From positions 64,501-128,500 of the forward strand of contig BLAL01000080.1 in the NCBI GenBank assembly GCA_015698045.1: DNA of 64,000 nt. Reading direction: 5' to 3'. The DNA is from Rhizophagus clarus (taxonomy: Eukaryota; Glomeromycota; Glomeromycetes; Glomerales; Glomeraceae). The position numbers were made by a program, and so were the translations under genes. Below the pieces are notes generated by a model. The model did not search any database. It was not told where the DNA came from and was given only the letters and a program-made list of their open reading frames with translations. This document shows, one piece after another, positions 45,905-56,531 of the stretch (its first letter is position 1; each line of letters opens with the position of its first letter).

Positions 45905-48750
45905 TCACATTGATTTTAAACTCCTTTTACTGAAAACTAAATCACATTTCATGTTCTTAAAGTTAGGCGTAATGTAACAAATAATATCAGAATCTTGTGC
46001 TAAAATATCCTTGACGTCAAATTGAAACAATAATGAAGCTATCATCAGCCTCATTTCCATTAATGCAAAACTAAAAAAACAAATTAATGACATATGAATC
46101 GTTAATTAATAGTGTAGATTTAACATTGAAAATGAATCAATATTATACTTACTTTTGTCCTATACAATTTCTTGATCCTACAACAAATACATATTAATAA
46201 AATTCAGTAATAATATTTATGGTAATAGATTTGTAAAACTTACCAGCTGAAAACGGATAGAAAATATCCTTTGGTGGATTATCAATATCTAGCCATCTTT
46301 CCGGTACGAATTCTTCAACATTTTTACCCCAATATTTGGGATCATGATGTAAATGATAATAATTTAAAACCAAATTTGTCTAAAGTTAAAAATTTTTCTT
46401 AGTTTAATATCGTTAAATATATATAATATTAATTATAGATATTTACGCGAGCGGGAATCATATATCCATTAATAATCGTATCTTTTTCAGGTGATCTTCC
46501 AATACCTATTTATAATAAATATTTCAAAGTTAAATAATAGTTAAACCTGCAATCCAAACAATATATGGAAGAAATGATATCAGGTCTATGCCGATTTTAA
46601 TAGACCAACATTTTGCGATTTATTCACTCAATATTGGCCCTTTTATTTAGACGTCGTGATGAAATTTGGCCATTACGCATCATCAATCACTCGGTCTGTC
46701 ACTGATATCCCATACGTGTACTTATAATACGTTATTTACCTCCATCCTAGTATTAAAATATTAATTAGCTTACTCTTAATCAATACTTAAATGACATTAG
46801 TTTTATAATGATAACGAACCAAAGTAATAGGCCATAATCTCATCGTCTCATTAATAACAGCGTTTAAATAAGGTAATGCTTTTAATTGATCGTGCTTAGG
46901 TAATTCATCATTACAATTTCCTAAGGCATTATCCAACTCTCGTTGTAATAATTTTAATTTATCAGGGTTTTTTGCAAGTAAAGTTATTGCCATTGAAGCC
47001 GTAAAACCAACAGTATCAGTTCCAGCAATTAAAAATTCTAATATTTGATCAAATATTTCAAAGTCTGTAATTTGATCACTATCTTCATTTTTAATTACGT
47101 CTAATATTGCTTGTAATATATCAACTCTAGGTTTCTCCGCTTGTCTTCTGCTTTTAATCAACTCATTTGAAAGCTTTGACCAAATATAAATGAATAATTT
47201 AGTCTATAAATGATCATGAAAAACTCCATGCCATATAATAAATAACCGATAACACTTACATCCAGTAAATATTGATCATATTTCAAAAATGGCTTTAATA
47301 AAGGAAACATAGATTTCTAAATGGAATCACATATATTGTATAAGTTATAGAGTATATAATGATGAACATTTATCCCTAATAATTATCACATACCATTGCT
47401 CTTCTTCTTAATTCTTTGTAAACTTTTCCTGGTAACGGATGAGATAAAGTTTCAATACTATTAAACTTGCCCTCAAAATTAGTTTCCCCTATAATATCCT
47501 GCATAAACAGATAAAATTATAAGTTATGAAATTCATTTATTAAAAAAAAAAAAAAAAAAAAAATGTGAAATATAAACTTACCAAAACACAACTTTGTACA
47601 AGATTAACAATATTGAGTACAGCTCCATCAGAATAAGTTTTTTTTCTAACACATTCATCAACTTTACAAACTAAATCTTTAACACACGATGCCATTAATG
47701 GTTCTAATGATGATACATATTTAATAGAAAATGCCGGAGAAAGCATTCTTCGCTGTAATAAAGAAAATTATTAATTTAATAAGTCACTATATATTTGAAA
47801 AAAAAAAAATAATATGCAATAACGTATTAATAATACTTGCTCTTTTTTTGTGGAATGATTTATCACTACATTAAAATATTAAAAATTTATTAAACATTTA
47901 AAAAAAAAGATATACTGTACGTTAAATAAGTAAAAAAAAAAAGGACTTACATTGTTGAAAATAAAGTATCAAAATTATCATCCGTTCTAAATTTTATATA
48001 ATTAAAATTTTTTGGAAAATCCTATTCGTATATAACAAGAGATAATTGATCGTATTATTTCGATGATTTAAATAACGCGAATTCGAATCGATTCATATAC
48101 ATACAGCAGCGATTATCTTGAGGAATAAAGAAAATAAGAAAAACAATTAATCATAATGATTTCGAACGTTTATATTAAATACGATGAATGCAAAGAAGGG
48201 CTGGAGTTTTATAGTTTATGGGAGCCCTGATGTAATACCTCTTTAATAACATCTTTATCTGAAATCATTACTAAATTCGGTCCTTTGTAAAAAGAATTTC
48301 TCATTTATATCATCTTTAGAAAGAAATGCAAGTAACGAGATCAATTAAATAAAAAACCTACCAAGTCTCACTATAGATCCGTAAGTAGGAACCACTACAT
48401 TTTGTATCCATTTCCACCTAAATTGAAAGGAGATAAAAATACCTATCTGTGTATTTAATCATTTTATCATAAAAATACATTACCTTTGACCTGATATTTG
48501 TTTAAAAGAAATAAAAAGTCGTGTAAGAGGGAATAATTTTGGTCCGGGAACTATACTTAGCGGTCCAAAGTAAGCACAATAAATTATCTTTTTTAAAAAA
48601 AAAAAAAAAAAAATTAATAAACGCACGCACAAACACCACTTTTCTAAAAAAAGAAATGCTTACATCATACACAGATTTTAATAAGTAAAAAAATAAAATA
48701 ATACCACATAATTTAAAGAAGTCTTTAAAATCAAAAAAAATTTGTTTCAT
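45905..48750 (-). CDS. Cytochrome P450, 14 exons
   Basis: Manual splicing gives exons 48664-48750, 48484-48587, 48362-48417, 48239-48282, 47951-48021, 47841-47865, 47582-47752, 47394-47498, 47260-47316, 46816-47173, 46447-46505, 46244-46379, 46153-46177 and 45905-46070. This makes 487 aa with phase kept throughout. The N-terminus is a membrane anchor, then FGPLSIVPGPK. Landmarks are the I-helix AGTDTVGF, ExxR in NETMRL, EFVPERW, and the haem loop FSAGSRNCIG with the axial Cys. The intron at 47753-47840 must use a GC donor (GCAAGT) to keep frame, a rare but accepted type. The donor at 46815 (GTTATC) is weak. P450s are haem monooxygenases anchored in the ER; substrate unknown. It is a paralogue of the P450 at 56532-58220. 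An alternative reading is that small errors in my exon edges hide a defect. Confidence 0.8.
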
Positions 48751-49006
48751 ATTTGTAAAATTAAAACTAAAAATTTTCGTAATCGTAAAAAAAAATAAAG
48801 GAGACGAAAATAATTAAAATAATTTTTGAAAATCGTGTTTATCGCGTAATGTCACATGATGATGTTAAACAAATATTAAACGATTCATGAGAGAACTTTA
48901 TTAAACTTCATATGAATGACATGATACGCGCGCACAATATTAATAGGTGAATTATTCAAAAATTTATTTTTTTTTCATTTCGCTTATCTCTCATCACATT
49001 CACTAA

Positions 49007-50101
49007 TTAATTAATTAACATATTATAAACAGCTCTCGCAGATAATTTATCCATTTTACTCCAATTTGACCTTCTCCTTTCCTCGGTAATCATAGAAGCA
49101 TCTTCTTCGCATATAGTGTTAACAACTTTAACTTCTTTCTCAAACTTAATATCTGGAGCATCGTAAAAATCGATTTTAACTTTAATCTTGTGCCAAATAA
49201 CAATATAATCCGAATGAACTGAAGGTAAGATTTGTTTCTCTTGATTTCTAGTAATCAAATCAAATTTAGCCTTAATCTCATACTTATTCATGGTACCAGA
49301 AACCAACATTAATTGATCACCGAATACTTCAGATTTAACAATATTTTCAGAATTATAATGAACCACTTTTTTTTGCATTAATTGATGATACTCCTTTAAA
49401 CAAATTTTAATCCTTTTAACATAGACTTTCATATTTTCTAATGTTAAACTTATAGGAATTATAATAGAATTTCCGATACCAAGAGTAGTTTGAGTTAAAT
49501 TAACATCATAATCAACACCTTTTAAAGTTGGATTTGAAGTTCTAATCATTGGAATTAATTGTGAAGTAGGATTCATTGGTAAATTCCATCTCGTAATAGG
49601 ACATATAACACTAACTCTTTTAACATCACATTTTAATCCAAAATATTTTGATGGTCTAGAAATTTTTGCTTTTAAAATATAATATATTTTAGATGCAATA
49701 GGTCGTTTAAGTAGAAGAGAAGCTGGTAAATAATCAGGTAAAGGGATTTCAAAAGGTAAATCCAATTCTGTTATCTTTTGATAAACTCCTTTAATTGATG
49801 ATTCCCAAATCACATATGAAAGCTCAATAAATTTATTATTGATATTATTTCCCATTTCTACTTCATTCCATTTAACGAATTCATTTCCTGTAAATATAAT
49901 TTCTATTTTATCTGTTAATAATGGATTTGTAATTGGTCTTCTTATATTTAATATTCCAGTGATTTTTGTTTGTTGAATTCCTAAATATCCTTGTTGAAAA
50001 TTTGAATTATTTGGTGAATACGAAAAATATATATTTTTACAAGAATCTTTATATTGTGATTTTGGTGGGGACTTTGTTAAATCTATGTAATCTTTCGTCA
50101 T
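49007..50101 (-). CDS. Arrestin-like domain protein (paralogue 1)
   Basis: An intronless 364-aa ORF beginning MTKDYIDLTKSPPK. Arrestin-fold hallmarks are the early strand QGYLGIQQTKITGILNIRRP, then DKIEIIFTGNE, and the diagnostic LDLPFEIPLPDYLPAS before the linker. A beta-rich C-terminal half follows with KRIKICLKEYHQL and KIKVKIDFYDAPDIKFEKEV. Fungal arrestin-like proteins are cargo adaptors for ubiquitin ligases in endocytosis of membrane proteins. No PY motif was seen, so the adaptor role is only an inference from the fold. It is the first of three adjacent minus-strand paralogues sharing QGY-x-GI(Q/E). A TATA-rich tract lies 60-120 bp upstream (50163-50220). Confidence 0.8.
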   Translation of the reverse strand: MTKDYIDLTKSPPKSQYKDSCKNIYFSYSPNNSNFQQGYLGIQQTKITGILNIRRPITNPLLTDKIEIIFTGNEFVKWNEVEMGNNINNKFIELSYVIWESSIKGVYQKITELDLPFEIPLPDYLPASLLLKRPIASKIYYILKAKISRPSKYFGLKCDVKRVSVICPITRWNLPMNPTSQLIPMIRTSNPTLKGVDYDVNLTQTTLGIGNSIIIPISLTLENMKVYVKRIKICLKEYHQLMQKKVVHYNSENIVKSEVFGDQLMLVSGTMNKYEIKAKFDLITRNQEKQILPSVHSDYIVIWHKIKVKIDFYDAPDIKFEKEVKVVNTICEEDASMITEERRRSNWSKMDKLSARAVYNMLIN

Positions 50102-50762
50102 TTTCTTTTTGAGAGAAAAATTTTGTTGTTTCAGTTTTTTTTGTGCGTGAAAAAAAAAAAAATAATATATATATATACGTCTCTATAGTCTATATATATT
50201 TTTTTATATATAATATATTTTTATGAATTCATTAATAAATTAATCGACGGTTACACATTATATCATTGTCTCAACTACTGACAGGTTAAAAAATTTATTA
50301 ATTTTTTCGTTTCTTAGAAGGGGGATTAACAATATAAATAGGAACTATTTTTGTTCCTTTTTTTGAGCGGGAAATAATTAAAGTAAACGAACGTGATTTA
50401 TTCAATTTAAGAAAAAGGTAATTTCTTTTTTTAGTTTAATACCAAAAATTGATTTATTGAGATCCGGGTCATCAGGTCTGTGTTTTCCATTCATGACTCA
50501 TTGTGAAATCATTTAACATCCACAAATCAGCTGAATAAAATCTTACCCGGCGGTATAATTATGGTACAAATATAAATGCTAGGCACCCTGGGTCACTGTG
50601 ATCAAATGACGGGAAGTCTTTGAATAACATTTAATTTTTCCTAAACTATTATTTTTATTAAATTAAACAAAACGAATGGATATATATTACAGTTCTAATT
50701 TCACATACATATAATATTATGCATGTATAAAAATAAAAATGTTTATTTGAATTTGTAAAAAT
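50102..50762. other. Intergenic between arrestin-like genes
   Basis: The left part is the promoter region of paralogue 1, with long TATATA tracts (50163-50220). Nothing else was recognised. Confidence 0.4.
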
Positions 50763-52022
50763 TCAAAAATAACCAGAGTTCCTTCCACCAAATAAAGAGA
50801 GACGGTTCTTTTGAAATATAGTACCATTTTTCGTTCTACCAATAGGCCAAGAGAAAGTCTTAATCATTTTTGGTTTTACAAAAGTTTCTTCAGTTTTAGA
50901 TTCATTATGATAAAACCAAGTATTCATTAAATGATGATGTTCTGAAATATCTTGTTTTGTAATAAAATTTAAAATAGTAATTTCCTTTTCTAATTCAATT
51001 GAAGGTGAATTTGAATTTTCTAAAAGAATTTTAATTCTTAATTTATGTCGAATATCAATCATTTCATTGATCGTAGAACAATTCAATTTTCTGCCTAAAT
51101 TAGCTTTTGTTAAATTTAATTTCATTTTAATAAAGTAATAATCATCACCATTACTTGTCCTTGATTTTTTAGCCTGTTCACCAAATGCTGTATCAATTAT
51201 TACGAACCCTCCAATTTTTTTCGATTTATCATCGATCTTGAGTTCATGACTTTCTTTAATCCTAACAGAAATTTTTTTAATTTTAACCTTATTCAAATCA
51301 TTAATAAAGAATTTCATTGGAATATTAATCGTATCTTTATAATTGAATAAAGTTTTCTCTAATTCAACTTCATAACGAATATCATCATTGGAATTTATCC
51401 ATTTAAAAGGTCGATCAAAAGTATTTATACCTTCCAACTTTTGCCACCTTTGAATTCTACACCAAACTTCTACAATTTTCTTTTGACTAATTTGTAATTT
51501 AAAAAGATTTATTGGACGAGATATTTCTGCACGTAAACTATAAGTAATATGACCTATTTCGGTTCCATCACCAGCAACACCACCAGCATTATTTCCTTCA
51601 TGACCTTTAACGTTAAGGGAAGTTATTGTGGCGGGTAAATTATCTGGTAAATCAAATTCAAAAGGTAAATCTAAAATAGAAAGTTCTTCATAATTATTAT
51701 TTGTGGACTTCCATATTATTTTCGATTGTTTATATAAAATATTTTCTTTTGTAGTAACAATATTATTTTCTTTCCAAGAAATTACTTGAATTCCTTCGAA
51801 AATTAATTCAATTTTATCAGAGTATAATGGAGAATGTACTGGATAACATAAGTGAAAGGAACCTTTTATTGTTGAATTTTCTATACCATAATAACCATGT
51901 TGAAAACTTGTTGGATTTGGAGTTGGTTTAAAGTAAGCTTTTGTACTGCAACGATTATAACCCCAACCTGGATTATATAAAAGAGTAAAATCATTCGAAA
52001 CATCTGAGGTTGATGCGGACAT
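50763..52022 (-). CDS. Arrestin-like domain protein (paralogue 2)
   Basis: A 419-aa ORF; the start is taken at MSASTSDVSN (52020-52022). The in-frame extension to 52136 encodes only hydrophobic low-complexity sequence from the 5' flank. Conserved blocks are QGYYGIENSTIKGSFHLCYP, DKIELIFEGIQVISWKE and LDLPFEFDLPDNLPA. A Gly-rich insertion (NNAGGVAGDGTEIG) sits in the middle loop, and the C-terminal sandwich has KKISVRIKESHEL and KLRIKILLENSNSPSIELEK. The longer basic C-terminal tail (TKNGTIFQKNRLSLFGG) distinguishes it from its neighbours. Intronless, like the other two copies. Confidence 0.82.
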   Translation of the reverse strand: MSASTSDVSNDFTLLYNPGWGYNRCSTKAYFKPTPNPTSFQHGYYGIENSTIKGSFHLCYPVHSPLYSDKIELIFEGIQVISWKENNIVTTKENILYKQSKIIWKSTNNNYEELSILDLPFEFDLPDNLPATITSLNVKGHEGNNAGGVAGDGTEIGHITYSLRAEISRPINLFKLQISQKKIVEVWCRIQRWQKLEGINTFDRPFKWINSNDDIRYEVELEKTLFNYKDTINIPMKFFINDLNKVKIKKISVRIKESHELKIDDKSKKIGGFVIIDTAFGEQAKKSRTSNGDDYYFIKMKLNLTKANLGRKLNCSTINEMIDIRHKLRIKILLENSNSPSIELEKEITILNFITKQDISEHHHLMNTWFYHNESKTEETFVKPKMIKTFSWPIGRTKNGTIFQKNRLSLFGGRNSGYF

Positions 52023-52315
52023 AATTTTAAAGAAAAAAAAAATGAGAATAAACCGAAAAAGAGAGAGAGAAAGGTAAACTACTAGTTTACGAATTATATT
52101 TATAGGAAAATGCATTAGCTTATGGGATGATTTCATGGGACAATGATTTGCGGTACTTGGATTAGTAGATTAATACTTTAATAGAAATTTTACCGGAGCA
52201 TTGTTAGCCTTTTTTTTCAATTCAATAAAAATATATATGGGAATTCATTTTAATTTGCCATACAGTGACATTATTATACAGTACAGTGTAAGTGTGTGAC
52301 CAACCAATCATAACC

Positions 52316-53299
52316 TCAGTTATCAATAGAATCAACAATATCAATAATCTTTTCAAATAATCTAATTTTTCTACTTCCTTTTAATAAAACATCAATATTA
52401 ATTTGATGCCAAACATTAATTAAATCAGTTTTAACGCTACTACGAATTCTTTTTCCATATAAGTGTATTTTACAATCAACTAAATATCTATTATTTTCAA
52501 CGGGAGAAATTTTTTCCTTAATAATAACTTCTTTAAATAATATATTTTTTACCAGATGTGTTTTGTTACCTACTTTTAATAAGTAATTTTCTTTTAAACT
52601 AATTTGAATTTTCCTTATATTTCTTATATTCTCTTCGTTATTACAAACAATTATACTTAGAGGTAAATTAATGATATTATTATAATTTTGATCGAATTTT
52701 GTCTTATTAAATAAAATTGAATATTCATTATTCTTGATTTTTTTCATTAATGTAACCGATTCTAGATTTTCAATCTCTTTTTGTTGAACGTATTTTGTTA
52801 TTGGACATTCTATTTCAACAATTTTTTTTGAATTTTTTAATATATGATATTTTTTTGTTTTCGTAATTACTGCTTTTATAGAATAATTAATTCTTGCTTT
52901 ACTAAGATGATTTGTTAATTTAGAAGGAATTGGTAAAATACTGGATGGAATATTTTCTGGTATCGTAAATTCAAAAGGTAAATCTGAATAACTTAAAAAA
53001 CCATTTTCTCCTAATTCATTCCCGTCGTAAACGCAAGATGTATATTCAAAATATTTCGTTTTGGCGTAATTTATTTTATCCCCTTCATTCCATTGTACCA
53101 TACCATTCCCACTAAATATAATATCTATTTTTTCAACTTTTAATGGTGAATTTGATGGATAACGAACGTGAAATGTACCATTTATTCTTGATTGTTGAAT
53201 ACCTAAATATCCTTGTTGTTTATATGTAAAATATAATTTATTATTATAATAATCATCTTCCGTGGTTTGTTTTGATAATAAATATGTATAATCTTCCAT
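52316..53299 (-). CDS. Arrestin-like domain protein (paralogue 3)
   Basis: An intronless 327-aa ORF, MEDYTYLLSKQTTEDDYY at the start. It shares QQGYLGIQQSRINGTFHVRY, EKIDIIFSGNGMVQWNE, SDLPFEFTIPENIPSS and, late, RKIQISLKENYLLKVG with the two copies to its left. It is the shortest of the three and lacks their C-terminal tails, ending KIIDIVDSIDN. Tandem position, strand and sequence show local duplication. Divergence between copies is high (identity mainly at the motif blocks), so the duplications are not recent. Confidence 0.82.
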   Translation of the reverse strand: MEDYTYLLSKQTTEDDYYNNKLYFTYKQQGYLGIQQSRINGTFHVRYPSNSPLKVEKIDIIFSGNGMVQWNEGDKINYAKTKYFEYTSCVYDGNELGENGFLSYSDLPFEFTIPENIPSSILPIPSKLTNHLSKARINYSIKAVITKTKKYHILKNSKKIVEIECPITKYVQQKEIENLESVTLMKKIKNNEYSILFNKTKFDQNYNNIINLPLSIIVCNNEENIRNIRKIQISLKENYLLKVGNKTHLVKNILFKEVIIKEKISPVENNRYLVDCKIHLYGKRIRSSVKTDLINVWHQINIDVLLKGSRKIRLFEKIIDIVDSIDN

Positions 53300-53490
53300 T
53301 ATTAACTTAAAAGAAGGAAAAGATGAATTTTGAGGGGAATTTTTTTTTTTATGATTATAAGGACTTCAAATATAAAGATATTGGATAAATTCTTATTACA
53401 CGTATGGTATTTTAAATCAAATGTTACGTAAAGATACGGTGTAATCTAATCTATTACACGTATTACACGTGATATGATTGATCAAAGAAC

Positions 53491-53847
53491 TTAATTTAAA
53501 AGTCGAAAAACCCCGACTTGCATAAATCCTAATTACAAAGCAATGAATTACAAAGCAATAAAAAAAAAAATGATTATTAATTAATAATTATACTTGAAAT
53601 TCGGATAAAACTTATTTCTTTTACCTATTCCAACGAGAACTAATCCAAATCTAAATCCTCGGCTTAATTTAGGCTTGTGAACAAAGGATTGATATATCGT
53701 ATAAGTTCCTAATCCCCAGAATGTTGCTACACCAATTACTCGACATGATAAACAATCTTTATATTCTTTTCGTTGACTTTGTAATAGAGTTTCATCTTTG
53801 TTATCTTTATCATTAGTAAACACGCTAGAATTTTTTTCGGATGACAT
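53491..53847 (-). CDS. DMAC1-like (DUF4536) small membrane protein
   Basis: Exon 1 is 53625-53847, the intron 53529-53624 (GTAAAA...AATTAG), and exon 2 is 53491-53528, giving 86 aa. The core DCLSCRVIGVATFWGLGTYTI matches the DUF4536 pattern (D-C-x-x-C-R followed by a Gly-rich membrane helix), and a second helix reads FRFGLVLVGIGFMQVGVF. Animal relatives (distal membrane-arm assembly component 1) help assemble mitochondrial respiratory complex I, so an inner-membrane location is likely. Without splicing, the protein would end in KRNKFYPNFKYNY directly after the second helix has started. The spliced C-terminus completes the helix, so it is preferred. The N-terminal 30 residues are polar and probably disordered. 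Confidence 0.6.
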
Positions 53848-54789
53848 CTTTTTCTGTTAAAAGTTTAGAATTATCTGCGCAAGAAATGCTTGAATCCTCC
53901 TTCAATTTCTGATTATAGATCGAATTTATACTAAATTAGTACTTCAATCATCTAAAGTAATATGATAATCTAAATTTTAATGCTTCATTTCCTACCAAAT
54001 TTGTAAAACTTGGGAATTTTCTAATACGAAATTTTACCGTGTTTTAATGTGTGTTCAATTAAGTCGTTCTATTTAGAAAATGAAATAAAAAAAAAATTTT
54101 CTTTTTTATTTTATTTTTTCTGAAACATGATTATTTATTTATTGTTACAATCACATGATAAAATAAAAGGATCAAATGATCAAAATCTCTACTAAATTAC
54201 GTAAAATGAGTAAAAATGAGTAATGAAAATAAACTATAAACTAGTTTATACTCGGAATAATGATGTTCAATTCGGATCTTTAACAGTTACACAAATAAAT
54301 TAGCGTTCACACTTTCATTTCTTTAAAATTGTCTTCCAATTTTCCTAAATTCAATCTTATCTTTATATCGATAAACTTCAAAGTTACAAATTAAAAGCGA
54401 ACGAGATTCATAACAATGCAAAAAAAGTTTCATAATTTTTTGCTAGCAGAAATAAAAATCATTGACCATATAAGATGAACTAGTATAGCCGAAATTTTCT
54501 CGTTTTAATAATAAAATGTAACCCATATAATTAAGATATATGCTACTGAGCTTGCTACTGTGCATTTTATCACAGCAACACACAAAACATCAGAACGTTT
54601 TTACAATTTCCGCAAATAAACATACTTTTCATGTTAATCCTCATAAGTGAAAATTATTCAAAACGATGAGGTATTGAGCATTGATCATTCGCTGGGCGTC
54701 TCTCGATCATTAATAGATGGTAATCGTTATGGACTTGTGGCAATAATGAAACGAAAGAAAAGGATGATTATTCAATGGCCAATAGAAAA
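53848..54789. other. Intergenic, nothing recognised
   Basis: AT-rich upstream region of the DMAC1-like gene. No ORF or repeat supported. Confidence 0.4.
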
Positions 54790-55160
54790 TTAAGATACAT
54801 ACTTAAATCCAGGAGTTTTAGTCTTAGGAATTAATTTTCCTACGTTTAGTACGAGTTTTTTTACGTGGACACGATCGGTATGCAATTCGTGAGAATACTT
54901 GATGAAAGTTGGATCTTTATTTGTATCCAAAAGATTTTATTTTGTTTTCATTTTTATTGATTTACAATATTAGCATTTTTATTCAGGCAATTGATTACCA
55001 AAAATTTATTGGAGATCTCCAATTTCGATCGGTTAATTTATTCACCGATCGCTTGGCAAAAACCACAGCAGGTGATTTGACGAGTATTTGTGATTTTATT
55101 CCCGATAAAGTTTGTGAAAATTTTTGTATAGGAATTTTAAATGAGATTTGATGTACATAA
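54790..55160. other. Short locus with coding character on both strands
   Basis: Plus strand: ATG at 54902, a 64-nt GT-AG intron (54923-54986) and exon to 55151 give a 61-aa product (MKVGSLF|AIDYQKFIGDLQ...). Minus strand: an open segment from about 55140 reads IPIQKFSQTLSGIKSQILV then KSPAVVFAKRSVNKLTDR. After a GTAATC donor and an AAATAAAG acceptor, a second segment reads either DPTFIKYSHELHTDRVHVKK or FSRIAYRSCPRKKTRTKRRK, depending on frame. The minus-strand peptide is basic and could be a mitochondrial ribosomal-type protein, but phases do not join cleanly. I cannot decide which strand is real. Confidence 0.3.
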
Positions 55161-56531
55161 ATGAATTAAAAATCTTGCAAAGTAATTGGTACGGGCATTA
55201 CCAATTAACATAAGATACATCGGCAAAAGGAATCAAACATGTGATTTATTTTCTAACCTTTTTCGGTTTTACAACTAATATTGCTAGCTAGTAGACGCTT
55301 TTTCAATTGAAATAGTATCTAGAAGTGAATTCTGAAAACTGATTTCACTTTAACTTATAAATCCGATAAATCACACAAAAATTTCTTCCTAAGGGTTTAT
55401 ATTGAAATTATGAATGATTCAGGGACCATTTGATAAGTACCGTATAAACGATAACGCTGTCCCGAGTATCTGTTGACGCTGCGCCCATTTTTTACTATAG
55501 ATGAAGGTTCTGGGTAAATTGATTCTTTAAAAAAAAAAAATGAAGAAAATGGAGATTTTTCTTTCAAAAAAGAGGAGTTACTATACATTAGGGGTAGTAG
55601 TCCGCATTATACGGGAAATTATAAAAAAAAAGATGTAAAAATATTTGACTTGTGGAGGAATTATGAATAACATAACAGCATTTGATATTAATACTGTCAT
55701 ATTGAGATATATTACAGTGTTGGTAGCGGTAGAAGTAATGCAGCGGTCAAAACTCAAAAGGTTCACCTGATACTTGTAATTGATCCGACCATAATATGTC
55801 TATTTGTGAATCTTTAGAAAAATAAACATGGAATTAACCATCTCATTCTAGCATTTATACTTGACCATTATTAGCCACCTGTTTTCTTATTATCATTTAT
55901 TTATTTTAATTATTCCTGCCAGATAACGTTAAAAAGATCTCCATGTTATTTTAAAAAAGTATCCGAAAAGAACATTCAGGGAAGCGATTCGTCTTAACAT
56001 TGGAGAAGAATTATACTCAAATAAATCGTTCCATTTGACCGAAAATGCGCTTCATCAAGTATACAGGTATTTTTAACGTCGCAAAAATGGCACACAAAGA
56101 AGGAATGTAGTACCCAATAATATACTCTTCCTTTCACAATATCCGGGCCCCGTTATACGGTAACATTACTTGAAAACTTTAGAACTTATGACGCAACATA
56201 GATCAAATAATTATTAATTTTTGTTTATTTATTCTTTTTTAAATAAATTATATTATTTTGACTTTACTTTTTACTTTCGAAATAAAAAAAAAAAAAAATC
56301 GAAACTAAAAAAGTATATTACACGAAATAAGAATGAAAAAGAAAAAAGAAACAAATATATTACAAGGTTCTCGTTAAATAACGTGAACCATTGAAAAATA
56401 TTTAAAACATAATAATTATAATTAATGAATAAAAGAAGTAATATTATAAAGTAAATCACAAAGTGCATAAATATTTAACAAAGAAATCCACCGAAAAAAT
56501 GTCCCAAAAAAATTAAAATTCTTAAAATTCT
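55161..56531. other. Intergenic, nothing recognised
   Basis: The 3' flank of the second P450 and AT-rich sequence. Frames at 55397-55588, 55581-55766 and 56271-56468 are low-complexity or lack motifs and are not called. Confidence 0.4.

Noticed and set aside
52023..52136. Upstream start for arrestin-like paralogue 2
   Set aside because: The extension is a hydrophobic, low-complexity translation of the 5' flank and is absent from the other paralogues.
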